This document shows, piece after piece, positions 17,669-26,570 of a stretch of DNA of 64,000 bases. The stretch's first letter is position 1. Each line of letters starts with the position of its first letter. Source of the DNA: Pseudomonas farsensis (GTDB lineage: Bacteria; Pseudomonadota; Gammaproteobacteria; Pseudomonadales; Pseudomonadaceae); assembly GCF_014268805.2 (NCBI RefSeq), contig NZ_JABWRF020000003.1, positions 23,501 to 87,500 on the forward strand, given 5' to 3'. Below the pieces are notes generated by a model, which worked only from the letters and a program-made list of their open reading frames with translations, ran no database searches and was not told the DNA's origin. Position numbers and translations under genes: made by a program.

Positions 17669-18373
17669 ATGAAACACTGGGAAAGCAACGCACTTCAGCA
17701 ACTGATGCTGGATTCAGACCCGCAGCGGGTGTTTGCCCAGGCTGTGCGTCTTGCCCAAGAGCTGGACATGGAGTTCGTCGGCCTGAGCCTGCACTTGCAC
17801 GTCGCCGCGCATTCCCCCCAAGTGATTCTGTACAACAACTACCCCAAGGAATTTAACCAGCGCTATCAGCAAGACCGCTTCATCAGGATAGATCCGATAG
17901 TATCGATGTGCCACCAAAGTACAATGCCTGTGCTGTGGTGCGACGAGCAGTTCGAGGAAGTTCCGCATTTGCGTGAGGCCGCTTGCCAACATGGGATGAG
18001 GCACGGCTGGAGCCAATCGGTGCATGACCTGCTGCACAACGAAAGCCAGCTCAGCGTGTCGCGCGCGCTAAACCCCATCGACACCCACGAGCTGTACGCC
18101 AAGAGTGGGCAGGTCATGTGGCTGTGCCATACGCTGCACGCGGTGCTCAGCGAGCATCACCTGGCAAGCTTGACCCCACCGCCGCAATTGAGCGAGCGCG
18201 AGAAAGAAGTGCTGAAATGGTCCGCAGAAGGCAAGACCGCTTCCGATGTGGCAACTATTCTGTCGCTCTCGACCAGCACCGTGAATTTCCATCTGCGCAA
18301 CGTCATCAGCAAATTCGACGCCTGTAACAAGACCCGCGCCATCGTCAAGGCAACCCGCCAAGGCTTGGTCTGA
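17669..18373 (+). CDS. ppoR: LuxR-family orphan quorum-sensing regulator PpoR
   Basis: 234 aa: N-terminal autoinducer-binding domain (about residues 15-160) and C-terminal LuxR helix-turn-helix (LSEREKEVLKWSAEGKT..., about 178-234). No luxI gene is nearby, matching the P. putida solo PpoR, reported to bind 3-oxo-C6-HSL and affect fitness and motility. Of the six classical ligand-pocket residues, Y66, D75, P76, W90 and G113 are in place, but the TraR Trp57 position is Phe62. ATG 17669 is chosen for GGAG 8 nt upstream; the frame is open 117 nt further, with no ribosome binding site. Confidence 0.92.
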   Translation: MKHWESNALQQLMLDSDPQRVFAQAVRLAQELDMEFVGLSLHLHVAAHSPQVILYNNYPKEFNQRYQQDRFIRIDPIVSMCHQSTMPVLWCDEQFEEVPHLREAACQHGMRHGWSQSVHDLLHNESQLSVSRALNPIDTHELYAKSGQVMWLCHTLHAVLSEHHLASLTPPPQLSEREKEVLKWSAEGKTASDVATILSLSTSTVNFHLRNVISKFDACNKTRAIVKATRQGLV

Positions 18374-18471
18374 CAGCACGCTCCCCCGCAACTGGCAAAG
18401 CCCTGTAGAATCGCCCGCCTCAAGCCTGTCGCGCCGAGCGCCAGGCAGATCCGCAGCAGAGCCGCCACGTC

Positions 18472-19596
18472 ATGCCCTTGTTCAACAGCCCCTTCGCCGA
18501 CCTCGACCTGATCCGCCAGCCGGAGCAGGCCAACGACCCGTTGCTGGCCTTCGATGCCGCCGACCAGTACTTGCTGGAGCACCTGGCTGCCCAGGCGCCG
18601 CAGCCAGGTTGCCGGGTGCTGATTCTCAACGACAGTTTCGGTGCCTTGGCTGCAAGCTTGACTGGGCAGGTGCAGGTCACCAGCAGTGGCGACTCGCATC
18701 TGGCGCGCATGGCGCTGGAAAAAAACCTCGCCCGTAACGGCAAGGGCTTCGACAGCGTGCCGTTCATCGCCGCCAACCAGGCCTGGCAGGGGCCGTTCGA
18801 TTGGGTGCTGCTGCGCGTACCCAAGACCCTCGCCCTGCTCGAAGAACAGCTGATCCGCCTGCAGGGCCATCTGGCCCCCGGTGCGCAAGTGGTTGCCGGG
18901 GCGATGATCAAGCACCTGCCGCGGGCCGCCGGTGACCTGATGGAAAGGTACATTGGGCCAGTGCAGGCTTCGCTGGCGCAGAAAAAGGCGCGGCTGCTGA
19001 CCGCTACCCTGGCGGATCGGCCACACGCACGTTCGCCCTACCCATGCCGTTACCTGCTCGATGAGCCGGCGCTTGAGTTGGTCAACCATGCCAACGTGTT
19101 TTGCCGCGAAGGGCTGGACATCGGCACCCGCGCCTTCCTGCCGCACCTGCCCCAAGGCCTGGGCAACGCCCGTGTGGCAGACCTTGGCTGCGGCAACGGC
19201 GTACTGGCCATCGCCAGCGCCCTGCGCAACCCGGATGCCCATTACACCTTGGTGGACGAGTCGTACATGGCCGTGCAGTCCGCCCGGGACAACTGGCAGG
19301 CGGCGCTGGGCGAGCGTGAGGCGGACATACTCGCCGCCGACGGCCTGGCCGGGGTCGAGAAGCAATCGCTGGATGTGGTGCTGTGCAACCCACCGTTCCA
19401 CCAGCAGCAGGTGGTTGGCGATTTTCTGGCATGGCGCATGTTCCAGCAGGCGCGTGAAGCGCTGGTGGTCGGTGGCGCGCTGTACATCGTCGGCAACCGC
19501 CACCTGGGCTACCACAGCAAGCTGGCACGCTTGTTCAGAGGCGTAGAGCAGGTTGCCGCCACGCCGAAGTTCGTGGTGCTCAAGGCGCGTAAGTGA
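18472..19596 (+). CDS. rlmG: 23S rRNA m2G1835 methyltransferase RlmG
   Basis: 374-aa SAM-dependent methyltransferase with a duplicated Rossmann layout: a degenerate N-terminal half and an active C-terminal half with SAM motif VADLGCGNGVLAIAS and catalytic NPPF (CNPPFHQQQ). The length and the start MPLFNSPFADLDLIRQPEQAND fit RlmG (YgjO) rather than RsmC. The ribosome binding site before ATG 18472 is weak. A REP cluster follows. Confidence 0.92.
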   Translation: MPLFNSPFADLDLIRQPEQANDPLLAFDAADQYLLEHLAAQAPQPGCRVLILNDSFGALAASLTGQVQVTSSGDSHLARMALEKNLARNGKGFDSVPFIAANQAWQGPFDWVLLRVPKTLALLEEQLIRLQGHLAPGAQVVAGAMIKHLPRAAGDLMERYIGPVQASLAQKKARLLTATLADRPHARSPYPCRYLLDEPALELVNHANVFCREGLDIGTRAFLPHLPQGLGNARVADLGCGNGVLAIASALRNPDAHYTLVDESYMAVQSARDNWQAALGEREADILAADGLAGVEKQSLDVVLCNPPFHQQQVVGDFLAWRMFQQAREALVVGGALYIVGNRHLGYHSKLARLFRGVEQVAATPKFVVLKARK

Positions 19597-19609
19597 ACGA
19601 GGCAGAGTG

Positions 19610-19830
19610 GGACATTCTAAGATTTTGTACAACCCTGCCCTGGCCTCATCGCAGGCTATCGCCAGCTCCCACAAAGACCGCGCACAACCAAAATATCGAG
19701 GCGTGAGCTGGATTCCTGTGGGAGCTGGCGACAGCCTGCGATGAGGCCGGAACAAGCCTGCACATAACTGCGCGCCTCAAATTCGGCGTGGGAGCGGGCT
19801 TGCCCCGCGATGGGCCGTGCAGCAGCCCGT
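19610..19830. repeat. REP cluster between rlmG and the cio operon
   Basis: Three REP units: GGCCTCATCGCAGGCTATCG on one strand (about 19641-19665), its inverse CTGTGGGAGCTGGCGACAGC (from 19716), and GTGGGAGCGGGCTTGCCCCG (19789-19810). The first is preceded by ATTCTAAGATTTTGTACAACC, similar to the block near 7725. No coding sequence is seen in this 252-nt gap. Confidence 0.75.
19716..19764. repeat. 49-bp repeat, copy 1
   Basis: Identical base for base to 24487-24535. It extends the REP core (GGAGCTGGCGACAGCCTGCG) through ATGAGGCCGGAACAAGCCTG. Confidence 0.85.
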
Positions 19831-19848
19831 TGGCAGTCACTCAGTCGT

Positions 19849-19989
19849 TCAATGCGTGCTCAGCCCCGCCGCACTCATGAACAAGCGCATCCCGTAAGCC
19901 ACCACACCCAACGCAGCCACGCTCAGTGCCCAGATCAGTACCAGCCAGCCAAGGCGCTGCCATAGCGGCTTCTTCTGCTCGATATCCAT
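19849..19989 (-). CDS. DUF2474-family 46-aa membrane subunit of the cyanide-insensitive oxidase
   Basis: 46 aa with one transmembrane helix (LGWLVLIWALSVAALGVVAY) after a charged N-terminus (MDIEQKKPLWQR). Small proteins of this kind follow cioAB in pseudomonads and are thought to act like CydX in stabilising a bd-type oxidase; that role is inferred. ATG 19989 is used because AGGAG lies 7 nt upstream; an ATG two codons earlier is too close to the ribosome binding site. It starts 13 nt after the cioB stop codon. Confidence 0.85.
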   Translation of the reverse strand: MDIEQKKPLWQRLGWLVLIWALSVAALGVVAYGMRLFMSAAGLSTH

Positions 19990-20002
19990 CTGCATGCTCC
20001 TG

Positions 20003-21010
20003 CTAATGGTAACCATCGTCATGGGTAACCTTGCCGCGGAACACGTAATAGCTCCAGAACGTGTAGCCCAGGATGAACGGCAGGATGAACAGCGTGCCCA
20101 CCAGCATGAAGCCCTGGCTCTGCGGGGGCGCTGCGGCGTCCCAGATGCTGATCGACGGCGGGATGATGTTCGGCCACAGGCTGATACCAAGGCCGCTGTA
20201 GCCCAGGAAGATCAACACCAGCGTCAGCAGGAACGGCAGGTAGTGCGCGCGGCGCTGCACTGCGCGCAGCAACTGGTAGAACGTCACCAGCACCAGCAGC
20301 GGCACCGGCATGAACCACACAAGGTTGGGCATGCTGAACCAGCGGTCGGCGATTTGCGGGTAGGCAATCGGCGTCCACAGGCTGACCACCCCGATCACCG
20401 CCAGCAGCACCAGCGCCAACGGCCGGGCCACCTCGTGCATCTTCTGTTGCAGCGGCCCTTCGGTTTTCATGATCAGCCAGGTGCAGCCCAGCAGCGCGTA
20501 GGCGACGATCAGGCCCAGCCCCGAGAACAGGGTGAACGGCGTCAGCCAGTCCAGCGTACCGCCCACGAACTTGCGGTCCACCACCTTGAAGCCTTCGATG
20601 AAGGCACCCAGCGCCACGCCTTGGAAGAAGGTCGCCACCAGCGAACCCCAGATGAACGCCTTGTCCCAGATGTGGCGTTTGTGGGCCCGCGCCTTGAAGC
20701 GGAACTCGAACGCCACGCCCCGGAAGATCAGCCCCACCAGCATCAGGATCAATGGCAGGTACAGCGCCTCAAGCACCACCGAATAGGCCAGCGGGAAAGC
20801 GCCGAACAATGCCGCGCCGCCCAGCACCAGCCAGGTTTCGTTGCCGTCCCATACCGGCGCGACGGTGTTCATCATTACATCGCGGTCGCCCTCGGCCTGA
20901 ACGAACGGAAAAAGAATGCCGATCCCCAGGTCGAAGCCGTCCATGACCACGTACATCATCACCCCGAAGATGATGATCACGGCCCAGATCAGCGCAAGGT
21001 CGATGCCCAT
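20003..21010 (-). CDS. cioB: Cyanide-insensitive terminal oxidase subunit II (CydB-like)
   Basis: 335-aa inner-membrane protein, CydB family, with the N-terminal DGFDLGIGILFPF and the WDGNETWLV motif typical of bd-oxidase subunit II. It pairs with CioA to form a quinol oxidase that reduces O2 to water without heme-copper chemistry and tolerates cyanide. It starts one nucleotide after the cioA stop codon, so the two are surely co-transcribed and probably translationally coupled. Confidence 0.96.
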   Translation of the reverse strand: MGIDLALIWAVIIIFGVMMYVVMDGFDLGIGILFPFVQAEGDRDVMMNTVAPVWDGNETWLVLGGAALFGAFPLAYSVVLEALYLPLILMLVGLIFRGVAFEFRFKARAHKRHIWDKAFIWGSLVATFFQGVALGAFIEGFKVVDRKFVGGTLDWLTPFTLFSGLGLIVAYALLGCTWLIMKTEGPLQQKMHEVARPLALVLLAVIGVVSLWTPIAYPQIADRWFSMPNLVWFMPVPLLVLVTFYQLLRAVQRRAHYLPFLLTLVLIFLGYSGLGISLWPNIIPPSISIWDAAAPPQSQGFMLVGTLFILPFILGYTFWSYYVFRGKVTHDDGYH

Positions 21011-21011
21011 C

Positions 21012-22448
21012 TCAATTCCCCTTGTTCAGGCGGGTGGAGTCGGCCTCATGGCCATCGTCTGCGGCTGAAAGCGGCCGCGCTGGCGTGCGTTGCTGGCCAG
21101 GGCCACCCGGCGGCTGGGAATCGCCCTCCCCGGTATGCGGGCCCTTGCGCACAAGGCGCATCATGTAGCCCAGGCCGGTGCCAAACAGCGCAAAGTACAC
21201 CACCACGAACATCACCAAGGTAAAGCCGAGCTGGGCATAACTGTGGTTGGACACCCCGTCGGCGGTGCGCATCAGCCCGTAGACCACCCACGGCTGGCGA
21301 CCGATTTCGGTGGTGAACCAGCCCGCCAGGATGGCGATCAGCCCAGACGGCCCCATCCACAGGGTCAGGTAAAGGAATGGCCGCGAGCTGTACAGCGTGC
21401 CGCGCTTGCGCAGCCACAGGCTCCACAGGCCGACGAAGATCATCAGGAAACCAAGCCCGACCATGACCCGGAACGACCAGAACACAATGGTCGAGTTGGG
21501 CCGGTCTTCAGGCGGGAAGTCCTTCATCGCCGGCACCTGTTTGTCCAGGCTGTGGGTCAGGATCAAACTGCCGAGGGCCGGGATCTCGATTTTGTAGCGG
21601 GTCGTCTCGGCCTGCATGTCAGGGATGCCGAAGAGGATCAGCGGGGTCGGCTCGCCGGGTTTGTTCTCCCAGTGGCCTTCAATAGCGGCAATTTTTACCG
21701 GCTGGTGTTTCAGCGTGTTCAGGCCATGGAAGTCGCCGATGACCGCCTGGATCGGCGTCACGATCAGCGCCATCCACATGGCCATCGACAGCATCTTGCG
21801 CACCGCGGGGTTGTCACGCCCGCGCAGCAGGTGCCAGGCCGCCGAAGCGCCGACGAAGAACGCCGTGGCAACGAACGCCGCAGTGGCCATGTGCATCAGG
21901 CGATAGGGGAACGAGGGGTTGAAGATGACCGCCAGCCAATCGACCGGAATCACCCGACCATCGACGATTTCAAAGCCCTGAGGGGTCTGCATCCAGCTGT
22001 TGGAGGCCAGGATCCAGAAGGTCGACACCAGCGTGCCGATGGCCACCATGACGGTTGCGAAAAAGTGCAGGCCGCGCCCGACCCGGTTCCAGCCAAACAG
22101 CATGACGCCAAGAAAACCGGCTTCAAGGAAGAACGCGGTGAGGACTTCGTAGGTGAGCAGCGGGCCAGTAATAGCCCCGGCGAAGTCGGAGAACTGGCTC
22201 CAGTTGGTACCGAACTGATATGCCATGACCAACCCGGAGACCACGCCCATGCCGAAGTTGACGGCAAAGATCTTCGACCAGAAATGGTAGAGGTCACGGT
22301 AGGTATCGTTGGACGTTCTCAGCCACAGGCCTTCGAGAACCGCCAGGTAGCTCGCCAGGCCAATGGTGATGGCTGGGAACAGGATGTGAAACGACACGGT
22401 AAAGGCAAACTGGATTCGGGCGAGCTCTAGGGCTTCTAATCCGAACAT
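21012..22448 (-). CDS. cioA: Cyanide-insensitive terminal oxidase subunit I (CydA-like)
   Basis: 478-aa heme-bearing subunit. H21 (heme ligand position) follows QFAFTVSF. Quinol-site features KIAAIEGHWE and GRQPWVVYG are present. The Q-loop is short, as in the CIO subfamily, rather than long as in E. coli CydA. The C-terminal 40 residues are polar. AGAGGA precedes ATG 22448. A perfect Anr/FNR box lies about 145 nt upstream; Anr represses cioAB in P. putida under low oxygen according to published work. Confidence 0.96.
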   Translation of the reverse strand: MFGLEALELARIQFAFTVSFHILFPAITIGLASYLAVLEGLWLRTSNDTYRDLYHFWSKIFAVNFGMGVVSGLVMAYQFGTNWSQFSDFAGAITGPLLTYEVLTAFFLEAGFLGVMLFGWNRVGRGLHFFATVMVAIGTLVSTFWILASNSWMQTPQGFEIVDGRVIPVDWLAVIFNPSFPYRLMHMATAAFVATAFFVGASAAWHLLRGRDNPAVRKMLSMAMWMALIVTPIQAVIGDFHGLNTLKHQPVKIAAIEGHWENKPGEPTPLILFGIPDMQAETTRYKIEIPALGSLILTHSLDKQVPAMKDFPPEDRPNSTIVFWSFRVMVGLGFLMIFVGLWSLWLRKRGTLYSSRPFLYLTLWMGPSGLIAILAGWFTTEIGRQPWVVYGLMRTADGVSNHSYAQLGFTLVMFVVVYFALFGTGLGYMMRLVRKGPHTGEGDSQPPGGPGQQRTPARPLSAADDGHEADSTRLNKGN

Positions 22449-22592
22449 GGTGCTTCCTCTTCAGATAATTCGGCGTCGGGCTTGTGGCCCAATGCCCACT
22501 GCCCCTACGTGAGTCGAGTGCGGCGTGTTGGAATTGTTCTGTTCGATCGCAGGGATTGCGGCCCAGTGGCCAATTCGTTGCATCTGTAACGG

Positions 22593-22606
22593 TTGATCCA
22601 GATCAA
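22593..22606. promoter_or_regulatory. Anr/FNR box between cioA and the MFS gene
   Basis: TTGATCCAGATCAA, a perfect TTGAT-N4-ATCAA site in the 341-nt divergent region. Most likely the oxygen-responsive control of cioAB. It also lies about 180 nt upstream of the MFS gene. I see nothing else of note in this gap. Confidence 0.85.
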
Positions 22607-22789
22607 CGAATGTCAGCAAGCATAGTCCCGAATCCTCTGCCAGGGTGCGTGGCGCAATGCCGCGTGACCGGTTGTCCCACCCTCTTTACCTGCGGCTTGA
22701 AGCTTGACCCACGGCGCATTCAGCAACTCTTTGTTACAAACAGATGGTAGTCTGCAAAACCCTGTCTTTCCGAGGCCGCAGGCTCGCCG

Positions 22790-24019
22790 ATGTCCGACTC
22801 CGCCCCGCAATTGCTGCGTCATCACCGCCCTTTCCTGGCTTTCTGGCTGGCCCGGGTGTTCACCGCCAGCGGCTTCCAGATGCTCACTGTGGCCATCGGC
22901 TGGCACCTCTACCAGCTCACCGGCAATGTGCTCGACCTGGGCCTGGTCGGGCTGGTCGAGTTCGCCCCGCGCGTGCTGTTCATGCTGCACACCGGGCATG
23001 TGGCCGACCGCTATGACCGGCGCAAGGTCGCCGCGTTGTGCCAAACCCTGCAAGCGCTGATCGCCCTGGCGCTGGCGCTGGGCAGCGTTAGCGACAATAT
23101 CAGCCGCGAGCTGATCTTCGCCCTGGCGTTTCTGCTCGGTGCCACGCGCTCCTTCGAAATGCCGGCCACCCAGGCGCTGCTGCCCAACGTGGTGCCGCCT
23201 GGGCTGTTCCCGCGGGCCGTGGCGGCCTCGGCTTCGGCCACCCAGGCGGCAACCATCATTGCCCCGGCGATCGGCGGTTTTCTGTATGCCTTCGGCAGCA
23301 TCTGGGTGTATGCGCCAACGGTTGCGCTGTACTTCATTGCCTGCCTGCTGATGCTCAGCCTCGATGCCCGCCAGCAGGCGCCGCAACGCGGGCGTGCGAC
23401 GCTGGACTCACTGCTGGCCGGGATTAGGTTCATACGCAGCCGCCCGGACGTGTTCGGCGCCATCTCCCTGGACCTGTTCGCCGTGTTGCTAGGTGGCGCC
23501 ACCGCGCTGCTGCCAGTGTTTGCCAAGGACATCCTGCTGACCGGCCCCTGGGGCCTGGGGCTGCTGCGCTCGGCGCCTGCGGTCGGGGCACTGTTGATGT
23601 CGGTGTGGCTGGCGCGTTTTCCGGTGGAGCGCAAGGTCGGGCGCACCATGTTCACTGCCGTCGGCGTGTTCGGCGTCGCAACCATCGCCTTCGGCCTGTC
23701 GACCTCGTTCTGGTTCTCGCTGGCGGTGCTGGTGGTGCTGGGGGCGGCGGACATGATCAGCATGGTCATCCGCGGCGCCTTCGTGCAGTTGCAGACCCCG
23801 GATGAAATGCGCGGCCGAGTCAGCGCGGTGAACGGGCTGTTCATCGGTGCTTCCAACCAGCTGGGCGAGTTCGAGTCGGGGGTTACCGCGCACTGGCTGG
23901 GGACGGTACCTGCGGTGGTGCTGGGCGGGGTTGGCACCTTGGTGGTCACCGGCGTGTGGATAAAACTGTTCCCAAGCCTTGCCCATCGCGATCAGTTGCA
24001 CGGCAAGGAGCCGAGCTGA
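22790..24019 (+). CDS. Major facilitator superfamily transporter (EntS/MFS_3 type exporter)
   Basis: 409 aa with about 12 hydrophobic helices. The MFS loop motif appears as GHVADRYDRRKVAAL between helices 2 and 3. It resembles the EntS-like MFS_3 group of exporters. The substrate is unknown, and no siderophore genes are adjacent. ATG 22790 follows a weak AGG-containing leader. Divergent from cioA; a REP-rich region follows. Confidence 0.85.
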   Translation: MSDSAPQLLRHHRPFLAFWLARVFTASGFQMLTVAIGWHLYQLTGNVLDLGLVGLVEFAPRVLFMLHTGHVADRYDRRKVAALCQTLQALIALALALGSVSDNISRELIFALAFLLGATRSFEMPATQALLPNVVPPGLFPRAVAASASATQAATIIAPAIGGFLYAFGSIWVYAPTVALYFIACLLMLSLDARQQAPQRGRATLDSLLAGIRFIRSRPDVFGAISLDLFAVLLGGATALLPVFAKDILLTGPWGLGLLRSAPAVGALLMSVWLARFPVERKVGRTMFTAVGVFGVATIAFGLSTSFWFSLAVLVVLGAADMISMVIRGAFVQLQTPDEMRGRVSAVNGLFIGASNQLGEFESGVTAHWLGTVPAVVLGGVGTLVVTGVWIKLFPSLAHRDQLHGKEPS

Positions 24020-24061
24020 CACGGACGCCCATTGCGGGGCAGTGTCAGCCTGTAATGCCGC

Positions 24062-24249
24062 CATCGCAGGCTGTCGCCAGCTCTCATAGAACAAACGCTA
24101 ACTGACTGATTTACATCGAAACGTGGGAGCGGGCTTGCCCCGCGATAGCGATAGCACTGCCAGCATCGCATCGCGGGCAAGCCCGCTCCCACGGTGCCCA
24201 GTTCTCTGCGCGACAGCGCAGCCCGGAAGGGCTGGGTGATCTCCCACAG
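24062..24249. repeat. Composite dispersed repeat, copy B
   Basis: Exact 42-bp (24062-24103) and 54-bp (24196-24249) blocks shared with copy A at 7491-7675. Between them is a REP hairpin with arms GTGGGAGCGGGCTTGCCCCG/CGGGCAAGCCCGCTCCCAC around an AT-richer loop. Confidence 0.85.
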
Positions 24250-24290
24250 AGCTCGCCCATCCCCATATCGATGCCGTCTACGCGGTCAGT

Positions 24291-24403
24291 GTAGGAGCGG
24301 CCTTGTGTCGCGAAAGGGCTGCGAAGCAGCTCCAGGATCTGAGCAACCACCAGAATCGCTGGGGCTGCTTCGCAGCCCTTTCGCGACACAAGGCCGCTCC
24401 TAC
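24291..24403. repeat. Perfect inverted REP pair (40-nt arms)
   Basis: Left arm 24291-24330 and right arm 24364-24403 are exact reverse complements (GTAGGAGCGGCCTTGTGTCG... type) around a 33-nt spacer. Same family as 44610-44721, where the arms have diverged. Confidence 0.9.
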
Positions 24404-24486
24404 ACAATCAAAAGCGACTTGCCCGAAACCATAGAATCTCCCACAGGGATCCGAGCCAAGCATCAATATCTTGGCAGGCACAGTTT

Positions 24487-24535
24487 CTGTGGGAGCTGGC
24501 GACAGCCTGCGATGAGGCCGGAACAAGCCTGCACA
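24487..24535. repeat. 49-bp repeat, copy 2
   Basis: Identical to 19716-19764; see that entry. Confidence 0.85.
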
Positions 24536-24586
24536 GGGTTGTGTCCGACGAGCTTGGCGTGGGCCGTAAGGGCCGCAACGCAGCGC

Positions 24587-25069
24587 TCAGGCCCCAATCA
24601 GGAAGGTAAAGCGCCGCTCGTAGCCGACACGCGCGGGGTAACCATTGCCAGTGTCGTGCCAGCAGGTGGCGCGGTAGCAGGCAATGGCCGCCTGGTTGCC
24701 CGGGTCGACCGACAACTGCAAGCGGTCGACCTCAGGCCACACGCCGTGCACCCAAGCCGGCAGCGCCTGCATGCACAGCCGCCACAGGCCACGGCCCTGA
24801 TACCGCCGGTCGATCTGCAGCGCGCTGACCGTGGCGGCGCCCGGTTCGCTCCACGATGCCCGAAGCCCACGCTGCAACAGCATGAACCCGCACGGCTCGC
24901 CATCGAGCAGCAACACCAGGCCGCGTATTTGCTCGCGGTTGGCACTCGACAGCAGGTACAGCGCGCTGTCGATGGCGCCTGCGTGCATCTGTTGTTCGGG
25001 ATGCACTTCAAGCCCCTTCAGGCGCTCGCGCTGCACTGGGTCCAATTGGTCGTAGTCGCTGAGTTGCAT
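24587..25069 (-). CDS. GNAT-family N-acetyltransferase
   Basis: 160 aa with the acetyl-CoA-binding motif A pattern VSALQIDRRYQGRGLWRLCM (R-x-x-G-x-G/A), followed by DPGNQAAIACYRATCW, the usual motif-B helix. The substrate is unknown. Start ATG 25069 (MQLSDYDQLDPVQRERLKG) has a poor ribosome binding site; a longer frame to 25117 is possible but its N-terminus is not family-like. Divergent from the purine permease. Confidence 0.85.
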   Translation of the reverse strand: MQLSDYDQLDPVQRERLKGLEVHPEQQMHAGAIDSALYLLSSANREQIRGLVLLLDGEPCGFMLLQRGLRASWSEPGAATVSALQIDRRYQGRGLWRLCMQALPAWVHGVWPEVDRLQLSVDPGNQAAIACYRATCWHDTGNGYPARVGYERRFTFLIGA

Positions 25070-25274
25070 GGCGGTGGCGCACCTGCCTGAGAGGATTGGC
25101 AGCAGATTCCGCCGCATGCTGCAGTCTATCGCGACATTCGTTACCGCTCAGCAAGCATGCTGGTATGATGCGCGGCTTTTTTCCACCCCACGCAAAACTG
25201 CGGCATCCGCTGATGACTGTGCTTTGCTGATGGGGTCGATACATTCACGGCGCCTGGGCGCCCGGGGAGCAGGC

Positions 25275-26570
25275 ATGCTGGAAAGGCTGTTTCAACTGAA
25301 AGCGCACAACACCAATGTGCGCACCGAGATTCTGGCAGGGGTCACCACCTTCCTGGCCATGGCTTACATCCTGTTCGTCAACCCGAGCATTCTCGGCGAG
25401 ACCGGTATGGACAAAGGCGCGATCTTCGTCGCCACCTGCCTTGCCGCTGCCATCGGCTCGGTGACCATGGGCCTGATCGCCAACTACCCGATTGCGCTGG
25501 CGCCGGGCATGGGCCTTAACGCGTTCTTCACCTACACCGTGGTGCTGCACATGGGCCACACCTGGCAGGTGGCGCTGGGTGCGGTGTTCCTCTCGGCGGT
25601 GCTGTTCTTCCTGTTGTCGATCTTGCGCATCCGCGAATGGATCGTGAACAGCATCCCGCTGCCGCTGCGCTCGGCGATTGCCGCAGGTATTGGCCTGTTC
25701 CTTGCGCTTATCGCGCTGCATAACGCAGGGATCGTCGTCGATAACAAGGCCACCCTGGTGGGCCTGGGCGACCTGACCGAACCGGCGCCAATCCTCGCTA
25801 CCCTGGGCTTCTTCGTCATCGTCGCGCTGGAATCGCTGAAAGTGCGCGGCGCGGTGTTGATCGGCATTCTGGCCGTGACCATCGCCGCGATTGCATTCGG
25901 CGTCACCCCATTTGCCGGTGTCGTGTCGATGCCGCCATCGCTGGCGCCGACCTTCCTGCAGCTGGACATCAAAGGCGCCCTGGACGTTGGCCTGATCAGC
26001 GTGATCTTTGCCTTCCTGTTCGTCGACCTGTTCGACAACTCCGGCACCCTGATCGGTGTGGCCAAGCGCGCCGGCCTGATGGGCAAGGACGGCCACATGC
26101 CGAAGATGGGCCGCGCCCTGATCGCCGACAGTACCGCGGCCATGGCCGGCTCCCTGCTGGGCACCTCGACCACCACCAGCTACATCGAATCTGCCGCAGG
26201 CGTGAGCGCCGGTGGCCGCACCGGCCTGACCGCCATCGTGGTGGCCGCGCTGTTCCTGCTGGCGCTGTTCTTCGCCCCGCTGGCCGGCAGCGTGCCGGCC
26301 TTCGCCACGGCGCCTGCGCTGTTGTTCGTGGCCGTGCTGATGGCCTCGGGCCTGGCCGAAATCAATTGGGACGACGTCACCGAAGCGGCGCCGGTGGTAG
26401 TTACCGCCCTGGCCATGCCGCTGACCTATTCGATTGCCAACGGCATCGCCTTCGGCTTCATCGCCTGGACCGCCATCAAGCTGCTTTCCGGTAACCGCCA
26501 GGACCTGAACCCAGCGCTGGTGATCCTGTCCATCCTGTTCGTCATCAAGCTGGCTTGGTTCAACGCATGA
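25275..26570 (+). CDS. AzgA-type NCS2 purine permease (adenine/guanine/hypoxanthine)
   Basis: 431-aa inner-membrane transporter. It starts MLERLFQLKAHNTNVRTEILAGVTTFL, which is characteristic of AdeP/GhxP proteins, and carries VDLFDNSGTLIGVAKRAGL and GTSTTTSYIESAAGVSAGGRTGL, the substrate-site segments of the AzgA branch. GGGAG precedes ATG 25275; the reading frame is open farther upstream without a ribosome binding site. Its stop codon overlaps the start of trmA, so the two are translationally coupled, an unusual functional pairing. Confidence 0.92.
   Translation: MLERLFQLKAHNTNVRTEILAGVTTFLAMAYILFVNPSILGETGMDKGAIFVATCLAAAIGSVTMGLIANYPIALAPGMGLNAFFTYTVVLHMGHTWQVALGAVFLSAVLFFLLSILRIREWIVNSIPLPLRSAIAAGIGLFLALIALHNAGIVVDNKATLVGLGDLTEPAPILATLGFFVIVALESLKVRGAVLIGILAVTIAAIAFGVTPFAGVVSMPPSLAPTFLQLDIKGALDVGLISVIFAFLFVDLFDNSGTLIGVAKRAGLMGKDGHMPKMGRALIADSTAAMAGSLLGTSTTTSYIESAAGVSAGGRTGLTAIVVAALFLLALFFAPLAGSVPAFATAPALLFVAVLMASGLAEINWDDVTEAAPVVVTALAMPLTYSIANGIAFGFIAWTAIKLLSGNRQDLNPALVILSILFVIKLAWFNA

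Larger units (their letters stand above)
24020..24586. other. 567-nt gene-free, REP-rich intergenic region
   Basis: No credible gene. From left to right: composite repeat copy B (24062-24249) with a clean REP hairpin in its centre (24123-24192), a perfect inverted REP pair (24291-24403), an AAACCATAGAAT block (the inverse of ATTCTATGGTTT seen at 7459 and 7725) near 24427, and the 49-bp repeat (24487-24535). Confidence 0.8.

Noticed and set aside
25200..25274. Possible purine riboswitch before the AzgA-type permease
   Set aside because: There is a GGCGCC-TG-GGCGCC hairpin near the ribosome binding site, but none of the conserved purine-aptamer core or loops, and such riboswitches are not expected in this group.
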